Source of the DNA: Pythium myriotylum
Lineage: Eukaryota > Oomycota > Peronosporomycetes > Pythiales > Pythiaceae
Assembly: GCA_023091665.1 (NCBI GenBank)
Contig: JALJCQ010000007.1
Coordinates: 1,178,001-1,242,000 of the forward strand
Direction: 5' to 3'
DNA length: 64,000 nucleotides
The notes beneath the pieces were generated by a model. That model did no database searches and was not told the DNA's origin. It was given only the letters and a program-made list of their open reading frames with translations. Made by a program: the position numbers and the translations under genes. Positions 11,335 through 20,910 of the stretch are shown here, piece after piece (position 1 is the first letter of the stretch; each line of letters starts with the position of its first letter).

Positions 11335-11820
11335 TCATGCTGGCGATGTGAGCACTGCCAGCAAGAGCTCGTAGGCATCCAGGATCTCTCGGAACTTCTC
11401 TTCAGCCCCGGGCTCTTTGTTGCAGTCTGGATGCCACTCGAGCGCCTTGCGACGGAAAGCTGCCTTGACCTTGTTGACGCTGAGTCTCTGCGTCTTGGTG
11501 GGCTCGCTGTCCGCTGGGATCAGCTCCAGCAGCTTCATCGCGCCTTGAAGTTCATTCAGCGACTTGGGTGAGCGGCGCAGCACGCGATACCGCTCTTTCG
11601 GATCGAAGCCGCGCCAGTCGAAAGGGCAAGTCGAGCACGGCGTGTCCCAACCGCACACCAGGCAACAGAACTCGAGTTGTTGGCGCAGGGCGGCGTTCTC
11701 TGCGAGCGTCGTGTCGTCCGCGGCAGAGCTGAAACTATTAAAGACGCCAGACAATGGCCGCGATGATTTATGCGCGCCGACCCGCCACGGGTGCACCGAG
11801 ACGACTGGTCTTCGCCACAT
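11335..11820 (-). CDS. J-domain (DnaJ-like) co-chaperone, probably mitochondrial
   Basis: The frame from the first ATG (11818-11820) gives 161 residues. The C-terminal third is a J domain: [21 protein letters not shown] has the HPD tripeptide needed to stimulate Hsp70 ATPase, followed by [15 protein letters not shown]. Upstream is a Cys-rich patch, [14 protein letters not shown], which could bind zinc, and a segment [20 protein letters not shown]. The N-terminus ([20 protein letters not shown]) is basic and non-acidic like a mitochondrial presequence. The J domain lies last, so this is not a standard type I DnaJ, and no HscB oligomerisation domain follows. The client is unknown. Confidence 0.75.
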   Translation of the reverse strand: MWRRPVVSVHPWRVGAHKSSRPLSGVFNSFSSAADDTTLAENAALRQQLEFCCLVCGWDTPCSTCPFDWRGFDPKERYRVLRRSPKSLNELQGAMKLLELIPADSEPTKTQRLSVNKVKAAFRRKALEWHPDCNKEPGAEEKFREILDAYELLLAVLTSPA

Positions 11821-11957
11821 CGTGGCCTTCGACGCCGAAGTTGAACTGGCGGAGTTGTCGTCAAGTGTCGTCGGCCGTGGACGCTGATTGGGCAATCAGG
11901 CCACAAGAAAATGCCCTCGGACGGGTGGTTGCTTCTTGGTGCATTCCGATGATCGCA

Positions 11958-12065
11958 ATGGCAGATTCAAGACTCGACTCTGCCGGATGCGTGCAGTGTG
12001 GTCTGAAGATACCGGTCGTGGTTCTTATCCAAGCAGAACACCTTGGACGCTGTTCAGAGAGATAA
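11958..12065 (+). CDS. Possible short zinc-finger ORF (UBZ-like), unresolved gene
   Basis: A 35-codon ORF starts MADSRLDSAG and contains CVQCGLKIPVVVLIQAEH followed by LGRC. This C-x2-C-x13-H-x3-C spacing resembles the ubiquitin-binding UBZ4 finger of RAD18. Its TAA overlaps the ATG of a 64-codon ORF (12065-12259) as TAATG. That second ORF has a plausible GT-AG intron near its end. I could not join the two into one spliced gene. It may be a small real gene with an exon I mis-framed, or chance. Confidence 0.25.
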   Translation: MADSRLDSAGCVQCGLKIPVVVLIQAEHLGRCSER

Positions 12066-12424
12066 TGCGTTTCGTCAAAAGTGATGCCAAGCCGGAGCCG
12101 CTTCCACCAGACAAGGACACCCTCAAAAGGAGCCTCCAGTTGGGACTTCAATCCATTCGCCCAAGTGCAGTGGAAGCAGAGGTGGCTTCTGGTGGCATTG
12201 TGCAGGTGGAGAGCTCAAGTTGCCATCTCAGGTCAGTAACCATTTTCCACCAATCATAGCCATTTTAATCCTGTTGTAGCCAATAGTCACTGCATAAAGA
12301 GTGATGGCTGCTCGCGTGAGTGCGGTTCGCTCAAGCCGATCGTTCATGGATGCTTCGGTTGGGCTGACGTTGGCTGTGACGGAACTGCTTCCATAACTCG
12401 AGCCACCGGTAGACGAGCACCGTC

Positions 12425-15112
12425 ATGTCGGGAGACAGAGTGGTTCGCTACCGAGGTTGCCTCGCTGCTGTCGTGAATGACGAGACGGCTGCGCAAATCA
12501 AGCAAATGATTGTTGACCACGAGGCTCGAACAGGCACCGCGCTCGTCGGCTTGTCGTCCTCGACGGAGTGGCATGTCACGCTTGTAACTAAGCAAGAGCT
12601 CAAAGCATTGACCGCTATCGATGAAGCTCTCGCATTGCCAGCTGGATTTGCTCCCATCGGACTTGGCGGGTATCCTGGCCACGGACTCTTTTTTGTAGTC
12701 TGCGTCTGGCCCAAGGCCCAAGCATTTCGACAGCGAGTGGGGCTTCCGCGTCACGAGTTCCACATCACAGTGTCTACGGTAAACAAGCACGACGTCGACA
12801 AAACGTTTTCGGCGGTTTTCGAGCGTGAAAGGGTTCTCGAGTCTCTTCCCATGACTACGCTAGAGGCGCTCAGCCGAGAGTTACTGCTGGGATCCAAGTT
12901 TGACGACAGCTTCGACATCGCAACTCAGCTTTGCGAGCGCTTCAGCGACACCACTTATCGTGGTTGGGTCCGACTCGCAGATGCGGCGCTTGCCACAGAG
13001 CAAACGAAGCTTGCAATGCTGAGCTATGCGTACGCAATGACAAGAACACCAGACCCTACTATCCGGAAGTACTGCATCGGTCACATGTTACGTTGCTCAG
13101 ATACGACAGAGTGGGGGCCTGCTTTCCACGAGAGTGAACTCGAGCAAGTACCGACTCGATTGCGCCCATTCTTGTTACGCCGTTGGCCTCGTGATGTTCG
13201 ACTGGAGATCGCCCAAGCGTTCTCATACCGATCAAGACTCACACTTGCGTCCCGTGAACATCTCTACGTGCTGAGTAGCGATATGGCTACTCAATCGGGT
13301 ACTCTATTCTACCGATTGCCGCGATTTTTTCGATGGGTTGTTCCGTTCGTGCTAGCTGGTATGTCAACACCGCGTCGTGAGGAAGATATCGCGCATCTTG
13401 CTGCATCCCTTAACATTCACATTGTCGTGACGCTCACCATTGAAGAGCCACTGCCGTTTGAGTGGTTTACCAAGTACCCGACAATCCAGAACATATTCCT
13501 TCCGGTGAAGAACTATGGTGCACCCAGCTTGGAGCAGATCGACGTGTTCATGAGCCTTTTCGACCAAGATCAGGCACTTCCAGTGTTGGTTCACTGTGGT
13601 GGCGGAAAAGGGCGAGCGGGAGTGATGTTGGCATGTTATTTGGTGGCGTTTGGGTTTGTCGCCCCGATTCCTGCTGATCAATGGCGAAATCCAGCGATGA
13701 GTGGAGCAGCTGCAGTTGAAGCCTTGCGCGCTCTTCGACCAGGAAGCATCGAAACGGCTGAACAAGAGCAGGCCGTATCAGCTTATTGCTCCACACTATG
13801 GAAGCGCCAGTCCGTGCAACCGATTTCAGTTGCAGAGCCACTGCCTTCAACTCCTGTCTTCGAAGGAGCGGATATCAGCACAACAGATCTACTCGTTTTG
13901 TGTGGGGTTCCTGGATCGGGGAAATCCTCATTCCGCTCTATGCTTGTCAAACTGGTACGTGGATTTCAGACCTCTCGCCAAGCATCCAGAAACACCTCCA
14001 AGCAAGTTTGGATCGAACTCAGCGGTGACGAAGATGGCCGAGCAGGTTGCGAAAGGAGTATCGGCTCCATGGGATCCGGTGCTCGTGTCATCTTAGACCG
14101 TTGCAACGGAAAAATAGAAGACCGGAAGCTGTTTCTATCGCTAGCATCAACTTGGTCTAAGCACGCAACTGCCGTTTGGTTCGACTTTCCCAGGGAACTT
14201 TGTGAATACCGAGCGCAACGACGTTCCGCCCACCCGACACTCCGTCCAGGTCAGCGCGTACGGAACGCGATCAACGATCACAGCAAACACTTTGTGCCTC
14301 CGGAGTTAGCAGAAGGATTCCAGTCTGTTGTTCGGGTCACTTCAGTGGAGGCAGCACGCGTCGTCGTCGAGTCTCTCTCCCAACCGCTTCAGCTCATCAA
14401 ATTCCCCCGTACTCCGCACTTGATCAATTTGGGAGCAGCTACAGATGATGATATTGTATTGTCAGACAGCGAGGAGTCCAGCGTCACCAGCAGCCGTCTG
14501 CCACCTGGCACGGAAATTGTGATCACCGAGAAGCTGGACGGAGCCAACTTGGGCATCTCGCTCGACCAAACAGGATATGGCTTCGTAGTTCAGAACCGCT
14601 CGCACTACATCTCGTCCAATAGTCACCCACAGTTCCGCAAACTGGACGCCTTCTTGCAGCTCCATCGTGAGGATCTGATGCACCTGCTTGCCCGCGACCC
14701 GCTCTTCCCGGAACGATACATTCTCTTCGGTGAGTGGCTTGCAGCGACGCACAGCATCCCGTACACCCGACTCAAGAGTCTCTTCTACGCATTCTCCCTT
14801 TTCGACCGAGAAACCCATTCGTTCTTGGACCGCCGAGGTTTGGAAATGCTGATGCAAGATGTCTCGATTCCCTTGGTAAGACTGCTCTGGCGGGGCACTG
14901 AGCTTCCGCCGCGGTCCGAGCTCATCGCGATGGTGCAGCAGCCGTCGCCATTCTACGACGGACGCATCGAAGGCATCTACATCAAGTGGGAGAAGGACGG
15001 CGCTGTCAAGGAGCGCGCCAAGATCGTACGAAGCGACTTCATCAGCGGGAACGAGCACTGGACGCGCGGCCCTCTGCAGCTGAATGGCGTGCTCAGCCGT
15101 GCTTCCACGTGA
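12425..15112 (+). CDS. Multidomain RNA repair protein: 2H phosphoesterase + Cys phosphatase + polynucleotide kinase + RNA ligase
   Basis: An intronless 895-residue ORF. Residues 1-140 carry two H-x-T motifs (WHVTL, His50; FHITV, His113), the signature of 2H phosphoesterases that open 2',3'-cyclic phosphates. A helical region spans about 145-280. Residues about 290-460 form a dual-specificity-type phosphatase with HCGGGKGRAG (Cys391, Arg397). Residues about 485-650 are a P-loop kinase: CGVPGSGKSSF (Lys500), then LDRCNGKIEDRK and a lid with R-x2-R and HPTL. Residues about 690-895 are a nucleotidyltransferase ligase: EKLDGANLG (nucleophile Lys703), motif III LFGEW, motif IV EGIYIKWE and motif V near AKIVRSDF. 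Together these could heal and seal broken RNA ends. The order differs from fungal Trl1 (ligase-kinase-CPDase), and the phosphatase is extra. Domain calls are from motifs; substrates are inferred. Confidence 0.85.
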   Translation: MSGDRVVRYRGCLAAVVNDETAAQIKQMIVDHEARTGTALVGLSSSTEWHVTLVTKQELKALTAIDEALALPAGFAPIGLGGYPGHGLFFVVCVWPKAQAFRQRVGLPRHEFHITVSTVNKHDVDKTFSAVFERERVLESLPMTTLEALSRELLLGSKFDDSFDIATQLCERFSDTTYRGWVRLADAALATEQTKLAMLSYAYAMTRTPDPTIRKYCIGHMLRCSDTTEWGPAFHESELEQVPTRLRPFLLRRWPRDVRLEIAQAFSYRSRLTLASREHLYVLSSDMATQSGTLFYRLPRFFRWVVPFVLAGMSTPRREEDIAHLAASLNIHIVVTLTIEEPLPFEWFTKYPTIQNIFLPVKNYGAPSLEQIDVFMSLFDQDQALPVLVHCGGGKGRAGVMLACYLVAFGFVAPIPADQWRNPAMSGAAAVEALRALRPGSIETAEQEQAVSAYCSTLWKRQSVQPISVAEPLPSTPVFEGADISTTDLLVLCGVPGSGKSSFRSMLVKLVRGFQTSRQASRNTSKQVWIELSGDEDGRAGCERSIGSMGSGARVILDRCNGKIEDRKLFLSLASTWSKHATAVWFDFPRELCEYRAQRRSAHPTLRPGQRVRNAINDHSKHFVPPELAEGFQSVVRVTSVEAARVVVESLSQPLQLIKFPRTPHLINLGAATDDDIVLSDSEESSVTSSRLPPGTEIVITEKLDGANLGISLDQTGYGFVVQNRSHYISSNSHPQFRKLDAFLQLHREDLMHLLARDPLFPERYILFGEWLAATHSIPYTRLKSLFYAFSLFDRETHSFLDRRGLEMLMQDVSIPLVRLLWRGTELPPRSELIAMVQQPSPFYDGRIEGIYIKWEKDGAVKERAKIVRSDFISGNEHWTRGPLQLNGVLSRAST

Positions 15113-15593
15113 TCTCTTCAAGATCTTGGGACCTCCCGTATCTGATGAGCTCAGATAGTGTCATCGTGTGTGACAGAATGTGGGACCACCCATGATTATC
15201 GTCCAGCATGATTGGGCGATTATGCGTATTCACCTACCCTCGTTAGTATCTAGCCATCTGAGTCCGTCTGCCATAAACAGGACCCCATCTGACGTCAATG
15301 AACCTCGTTCAGATGGGAGTTCGCGAACCTGTAATTATTAATGAAACGGCGCCAGTACTTGGTCAAACAAAGTACAAAATATTCGGTGGAGGTCTCTATA
15401 ATACGATATCTAGTTAAAGTCGATTTGGATAGTCAGTTCTCGTCGAACGCTCCTTGTCGTGAGGTTTTATTCTCTCCAGCATAACATACCATTCTATTTC
15501 AGTAGACCACTTGTCCCATCTCGCCCCCCCTTGTTCTGTCTGTGATTGGCGTCGCCATCCCCACTCCCATTCCCGCCCCCTCCCGCGACGACC
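15113..15593. other. Intergenic region before the zinc transporter
   Basis: This 481 bp stretch lies between two same-strand genes. The middle is AT-rich (around 15330-15420). No ORF of interest and no structured RNA were seen. It presumably contains the 3' UTR of the RNA repair gene and the promoter of the transporter, including a CT-rich leader at 15545-15590. Confidence 0.5.
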
Positions 15594-17177
15594 ATGGGCG
15601 AGCAGCACGACCACGCGCACGACCACGGCCACAGCCACGGCCACAAGGAGAAGACGCTGCGCAGCACGGTGCTGGAGATGGAAGACGACGTGGGCGACGT
15701 CGCGCCGTCCGTCGGCTCGGGTCCGCGAGCGCGCCGCCCGAGCCACGACGCCCACAAGAAGCTCCCGGCGCTCAAGATCGACTCGTCGAGCCACGAGCAC
15801 GACCACGACCACCACGGCCATGGCCACAGCCACGGACATAAAGGAAAGCACGACCACGGTCATAGCCACGGCCATGGCGATGATGACGACGAGCACGAGC
15901 TGGGCATCGACGAGTCTGCGGTGCACAAACTAAAGCTCGCGTGTGTAACGTCGACCGTCTTCATGCTCATGCAGTTCCTGGGCGGTTACTACGCGGGCTC
16001 GCTCGCGATCATGACGGATGCCGCCCATTTGCTCAGCGACGTCGCGAGCTTTCTCGTCTCGCTATTCGCGATCTACGTCGGCTCACGGCCAGCGGACGCG
16101 CGCATGCCTTTTGGTTACCACCGCGCTGAGGTGCTGGGCGCGTTGATCAGCGTCGTCACCATTTGGGTGCTCACAGGTGGACTGCTGTATGCTGCGGTGT
16201 GCCGACTCATTGAGCAGAGTAAGCCCGACGCCGTGGAATCGGTGGACGGGAAGCTCATGTTCATCGTCTCCGGCTGCGGTCTCCTCGTGAACCTCGTGCT
16301 CATGCGTATCTTGGGTCATGGTCACAGCCATGGCGGCCATGGCCATTCTCACGGCCACGGCCATAGCCACGGCGCGAAGCCTACCAAGAGTGACCACCAT
16401 GGCCATGGCCATAGCCACGGCGTAGTGGCCAAAAACCACCAGCTTGACGAAGACCTCGAAAGTCAAAGCAAGGGGTCGCGAAAGCTTGGCGTGCAGCCCA
16501 GCCCGAACACGCTTGACGGTAGCACGTATCTCAAAACACCAATGTCGGCTGTCGCTCTGATCGACATCAACGATTGCGACGATGACGTGTCGCATCACAC
16601 GGCCGAGTTCGAGAATATCAACGTCCGAGCCGCGTACATTCACGCTCTGGGCGACTTCATTCAGAGCCTCGGCGTATGTATTGCAGGTGCTCTCATCTGG
16701 TACCGACCCGACTGGGAAATGGCCGACCCAATCACCACCCTCCTCTTTTCGTGCCTTGTGCTGGCGACCACGTACGGCATCTTCACTCGCAGTGTCGTCA
16801 TCCTGATGGAAGGTGCACCTGTGCAGCTCAACCTCGAGCGAATTGAGAAGCAGATTCGTGCGTTGGACGCCGTGTATGATTGTCACGACTTGCGAATCTG
16901 GTCTCTCACGGATGGACGGTATGCAGCAAGTGTCCATGTTCTTGTGAACGGAGACCACAAGGCTGCACTCAAGCAAACCCAGCAGTACCTTAAGAAGATC
17001 GGTGTTCACATGCAGACTGTACAAGTCGAAACCCCGGCTGATTTTGACTGGGAGACTGCCGGGGACTCCTACTGCATGAACACGACTTTCTCCACGACTG
17101 ACGTCATGATGTCGGTCCCACGGGCCGCGACCTCGAAGGCATCAACGCCCAAGTTCACCATCGATGACGATGAGTGA
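15594..17177 (+). CDS. Cation diffusion facilitator, ZnT-type zinc transporter
   Basis: No introns; 527 residues from the ATG at 15594. CDF/SLC30 proteins export Zn2+ from the cytosol into vesicles or out of the cell by proton exchange. The N-terminal cytosolic tail is packed with HGHSHG and HDHDH repeats. The membrane part starts at LKLACVTSTVFMLMQF, with the zinc-site HxxxD pairs in TM2 (MTDAAHLLSD) and TM5 (HALGDFIQSLG). A second His-rich loop (about residues 240-280) separates TM4 and TM5. The C-terminal cytosolic domain (LDAVYDCHDLRIWSLTDG) matches the dimerisation fold of ZnT2/3/8. The HD/HD site indicates zinc. Vacuolar or vesicular location is inference. Confidence 0.94.
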   Translation: MGEQHDHAHDHGHSHGHKEKTLRSTVLEMEDDVGDVAPSVGSGPRARRPSHDAHKKLPALKIDSSSHEHDHDHHGHGHSHGHKGKHDHGHSHGHGDDDDEHELGIDESAVHKLKLACVTSTVFMLMQFLGGYYAGSLAIMTDAAHLLSDVASFLVSLFAIYVGSRPADARMPFGYHRAEVLGALISVVTIWVLTGGLLYAAVCRLIEQSKPDAVESVDGKLMFIVSGCGLLVNLVLMRILGHGHSHGGHGHSHGHGHSHGAKPTKSDHHGHGHSHGVVAKNHQLDEDLESQSKGSRKLGVQPSPNTLDGSTYLKTPMSAVALIDINDCDDDVSHHTAEFENINVRAAYIHALGDFIQSLGVCIAGALIWYRPDWEMADPITTLLFSCLVLATTYGIFTRSVVILMEGAPVQLNLERIEKQIRALDAVYDCHDLRIWSLTDGRYAASVHVLVNGDHKAALKQTQQYLKKIGVHMQTVQVETPADFDWETAGDSYCMNTTFSTTDVMMSVPRAATSKASTPKFTIDDDE

Positions 17178-17308
17178 TTGATTGTGCGTTGCACTTCGAT
17201 CGATAGAGAAACTGTGAGCGGTGATCATCGCCTTCACGGCTGTGAACTTTTTGTAAGTTATTGAGCAAAAAAAATGATTCAAACACGATAATTTGAAAGT
17301 TGGCTCTT

Positions 17309-19158
17309 TCACTCCGACTTTTTCGTGCCAAATTCAGCAGCTCCGGCCTTAGCAGCCAGTTCTTGTTTCTCTGGAGTCTCCGGCGAGCTCGGAGTTTTCT
17401 CTCCAGGTTCTTCCTTCACGACAACTTTGGTTTCCGCCGGTTGTGGTGTTGCGGTTGCTGCCGGCGGTGGGGGCGGCGTGTCTTCCTTTGCGATCTTCGA
17501 CTTGAAGAACTCCATCAAGCGGAAGCCTGACGGCGTCTCGTAGCCCTTCGAGATCTCCCGGACAATATCCTTGATCGATAAGATACCCGCCAGCTCCTTC
17601 TCTCTGTCCTTGCTTTTTGCTACGATAACAGGGAAGTGACGGAAGTTGAGTGTCGCAGCTTGCGTCCAGCACTTTTCAAGCGAGTCTTCAATCTGGAAGC
17701 AAGATAGTTTCTTTGTGCTCACGTCAGTGACACGAATTCGACTTGGATCCTCCTTGGGATACAGAATCTTCGTCAAATAATCACGCTCCGTGAAGATTCC
17801 CAGAACACGTTGGTCCTTGTCAACGACTAGGACAGCGCCGAAATTGTGTTTCGCCATCTCTTCAACTGCCTCTGCGACAGTGATGTTGTCTTCGACACGT
17901 GTGTTCAGAATTAGTCGGATTTTCTTGTGCTTCTTCTTAAGCAGGGACCCCGCAGTGACGGGGGGTACTGCAGGAGCCGCAGAAGTTTCAGGTTGAGTCG
18001 AAGAAGCCGCCGTAGCATCTGAGGCGTCCTTAGTTGTAACTGGTCCACCATCAGACTTTGTTGCCACAGCAGTGCCTTCCACCGATGCATCCCCCAAACC
18101 ACCCGATTGAACAGGCTCCTGTAGCTTCTTCTTCTGGGCTTCGTAGTGGGCATATGCCTTGACGATGTCCTTGATCGATAGGACACACCGCATAGCCTCT
18201 TCTGGAACAGATCCCTTTTTCACCGCATTGCTGATCTCACCGTTGATGACAGCCAAGTGTCGAATATCTTCCTTAGTCATGGTTGCGAGTGCACTGTGAT
18301 TAGGTACAGTTGTGAGAGGTCCAAAACACACATTGTGTCGAAGCAACGAGACCTACTCGATGATCGTTGTCGTCGAAGGGATGCACATGATCTGCGCAGA
18401 CATGATGTCTTTTACTGGCTTCTCTGTGTCTTTTGCCAGTGCACGTGGAGACGTCTTTTTCATCACATCACGCTCAGTCACAATGCCGACAATACCAGCG
18501 TTCTCTGCAGTTCCAAGCCAGGATTCAAAACTCTTGAGAAGCTCATTCAGCAGAAATCAAACATACCTTCTGTGACGATGAGCGAGCCGATGTTATACTC
18601 CACCATCATGTCAATGGCATCTTGGATAGTGTGCTAGAATTCCACTTCACTGTCAACACCGAGATTCTCCCATCAACCACCGTTCGAAAGCATACCGAGC
18701 CGGAGATGCTCTCCCACTGGTCAAAGTAGGGAGCCGCACTTCCTTGCTGGGAGAGTTCGGCTTCTCGCCGCGATAGCACGTCCGCAATCGTCAGCACCTT
18801 GGTGGTCTCGGCACCAACGTCTTCCAGGTCCACAATTGGCGTGTCGGCCTCCTCTACGGCGTACCAACAGTCCATTAGCTGTCTACAAGTAGACCAGAGC
18901 GCTGGGATCAGGCCTAATCCGCCCATTACCATTAGGAGTGGCCGCTGCAGCGGCGGCAGCAGTGGCCGTGCTTTCGCTGATCTTCTCGGCGACGACCGGC
19001 GTCGTGCCTTGGCCCTGCCAGCGCGCAGCCGTGAGACCGATCCACCGGGCCGAGCCACGCGGCACCACGTTTCTCAGCGCGGGTGCGAAGGCTGCCGACT
19101 GCGCCGAGGCCGCGGCGGCCGCGTAGAACGGCCTGGAGACGCGCCAGAGTGCTCGCAT
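17309..19158 (-). CDS. Four-CBS-domain protein with probable mitochondrial targeting
   Basis: Five exons join in frame: 19158-18930, 18853-18696, 18633-18567, 18504-18357 and 18293-17309, giving about 528 residues. CBS pairs bind adenosyl ligands and sense energy or metabolite state. The first pair is HTIQDAIDMMVEYNIGSLIV with IVGIVTERDVMKK, and IMCIPSTTTIIEDALATMTK with CVLSIKDIVK. The second pair is NITVAEAVEEMAKHNFGAVL with LGIFTERDYLTKI, then FQIEDSLEKCWTQ with LAGILSIKDIVREI. The N-terminus (MRALWRVSRPFYAAAAASAQ) is basic, Ala-rich and acid-free, like a mitochondrial presequence. The tail is Pro/Glu/Lys-rich. No catalytic domain is present, so it is probably a regulatory protein. Confidence 0.85.
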
Positions 19159-19244
19159 TCGCCCCTCGAGATCTCTCTGGCTCTGGTTCGCAAGTGACGA
19201 TGGGAGGCTCGCGCTGTGACGGGATCATGCAAACGAATTTGAAG

Positions 19245-19270
19245 TCATACCGGTATAATTACCGGTATGA
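19245..19270. promoter_or_regulatory. Perfect 11-bp inverted repeat with 4-nt loop
   Basis: TCATACCGGTA at 19245-19255, the loop TAAT, then the exact reverse complement at 19260-19270. It lies between the 5' end of the CBS gene and the 3' end of the elicitin-like gene. It could be a binding site for a dimeric factor or a hairpin in the 3' UTR of the elicitin-like transcript. No function is shown by the sequence. Confidence 0.6.
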
Positions 19271-19294
19271 TGAGATGTGTATTCAGCTAGTAGG

Positions 19295-19894
19295 CTAAAT
19301 GAGGCTCGTAATTACAGCCATGAGCAGGCATCCAAGAGGCACGGATGCTGCAATGGAGACTGCACTCGATGTCCCGACATTAGCGGGAATCTTTGTGGCT
19401 ACAGGCTCTGAGTTCCAGTTCGGATTGGTCGGTGCTGGAGTTGGCTTGGTCGTACCGTTGTTCGCCTTCAGCTCGAGAAGGAGACCGCCATCTCCGACGA
19501 CCTCTTGAACTGACTCGCCACGGCAGTAATCACGGAAGGTGGCGATCACATCGGCGTATTGAACGAACTTCTCGCAGGGATCGGCTAGATATGGCGTGTT
19601 GCGTATGTAGGGCACGAGCTTGCCACAGACTGAGTCGGAGCGACAGTAGAGCCCCTTGTTGTTGATCGGCCAGGACTGGCCCTTGGTGAAGAAGGACGAC
19701 ACATCATCACAAATCTGGAGGCTCCCGGAGACGAGTTTGTAGTCAGCATCTTCGGCAGACGTGCATGTCCGGGTAGTGGTGGCGTTCTGCAAACACGTTA
19801 CAGTGAGGCCACATACGCCACCTGTGTCTTCTGCCAACACTGTCAGCCCGAGGGCTGAGAAACTTGCGAGGGTGATTGTGGCCAAAACGTTCAT
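19295..19894 (-). CDS. Elicitin-like secreted protein with probable GPI anchor
   Basis: 199 residues. The N-terminus (MNVLATITLASFSALGLTVL, then AED) is a signal peptide. The core has cysteines at about 44, 62, 84, 90, 107 and 124, giving C-x17-C-x21-C-x5-C-x16-C-x16-C; two extra cysteines lie near the N-terminus (28, 34). Canonical elicitins have C-x23-C-x23-C-x4-C-x14-C-x23-C, so this is related in shape but shorter. A Thr/Pro-rich spacer follows, then a hydrophobic tail (about 178-199), as in GPI-anchored elicitin-like proteins. Elicitins bind sterols and are recognised by plants; sterol binding here is unproven. It is paired with a similar gene at 20911-21288 on the same strand. Confidence 0.6.
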   Translation of the reverse strand: MNVLATITLASFSALGLTVLAEDTGGVCGLTVTCLQNATTTRTCTSAEDADYKLVSGSLQICDDVSSFFTKGQSWPINNKGLYCRSDSVCGKLVPYIRNTPYLADPCEKFVQYADVIATFRDYCRGESVQEVVGDGGLLLELKANNGTTKPTPAPTNPNWNSEPVATKIPANVGTSSAVSIAASVPLGCLLMAVITSLI

Positions 19895-20910
19895 TTCCGA
19901 GTGCTCTGGGCTTCAGAGGATGAAGATTGAATAGTGAGCTACGAGGGCTTCAAATCTTCGACAGAGATACTCCGTCATAGAGCGGACCAAGCATCCACGT
20001 GAGATTTACCGGGACGTTGATCCGTTCATACAAACTCCGAATCGAAGTAATTGTGGGTGCGGATGTCACACGTTTAACTGTCGGAAACTAGGACCATGTC
20101 CACCAGATCGATCGCGGCGCTGCTGAGCCTGTTCGCAAACTTTGTACTCTTATTAAGCACCAAACTTGAAAGACCCGCTGCCCCGGAACTGCAATGAGTC
20201 GGGCGGACAGCAGCTCATAGGGTGAATTGTATCGTTTGCTCCCTCGAATCTGCCCCAGGAGAAAGAGCTTATTAAGTGCTTGTACCCCATGACATTCAGC
20301 TTCACCACGCCGCTTCTCTACCGGCGTTGAAGCAGATTTGGAAGTTCAAGTTAGATATTTCCTTCGCAATCGAAATCTCGGCTTTCCATTGATAATCAAC
20401 ACCAGGAGCGCGCTCATCGCACCATAACAAAACGTTCGGCACAAGTTCAAGTGAGCTTCTTGCCTCACCCATGAGGATGCGCTTGTCATGCAGACTAATC
20501 TGGGAAAGAGTGTGTTGGAGTAGAGGTGGAACTCCAGTTTGGTGCTGGACTCGATCGGGCTCGGCCGAGAAGTGGGATCAACACTAACGCAGACAGAAAC
20601 GGTGACCGGAAAACCATACAGTAGTCGTCTGGTTGACCTGGGTGGGCCCAACAGCGCAGCGATCTTGCTCCACGTGCACACTACTAAACATTGCAACGGC
20701 CAAGGCCACCTTAGTTAACCTACTGCCTTGACAAGTATTTTGGCCGGGACAATAGCTGGAGTCGTGGTGTTGGGTGGGGTTCGTGTGACTTGTCTGTAGG
20801 CGTTCACCAAAGAGCCGTATATATGCAAGCCAGGTAGAGCATTCTATTACCAGCAGTCTAGATCTTGGGTGAGCACTGGTCACGTGCGAGCTGCACGATG
20901 ACTGGAAAGA
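19895..20910. other. 1 kb gap between the two elicitin-like genes
   Basis: No convincing gene. A short ORF at 20096-20197 (33 codons) begins MSTRSIAALLSLFANFVLLL and reads like an isolated signal peptide; it may be a relic of a lost secreted protein or chance. The remaining ORFs have no recognisable content. The stretch is more AT-rich than the neighbouring genes. Confidence 0.4.

Noticed and set aside
16083..17024. Minus-strand ORF (313 codons) opposite the zinc transporter
   Set aside because: It is an antisense shadow of the His-rich transporter; no domain.
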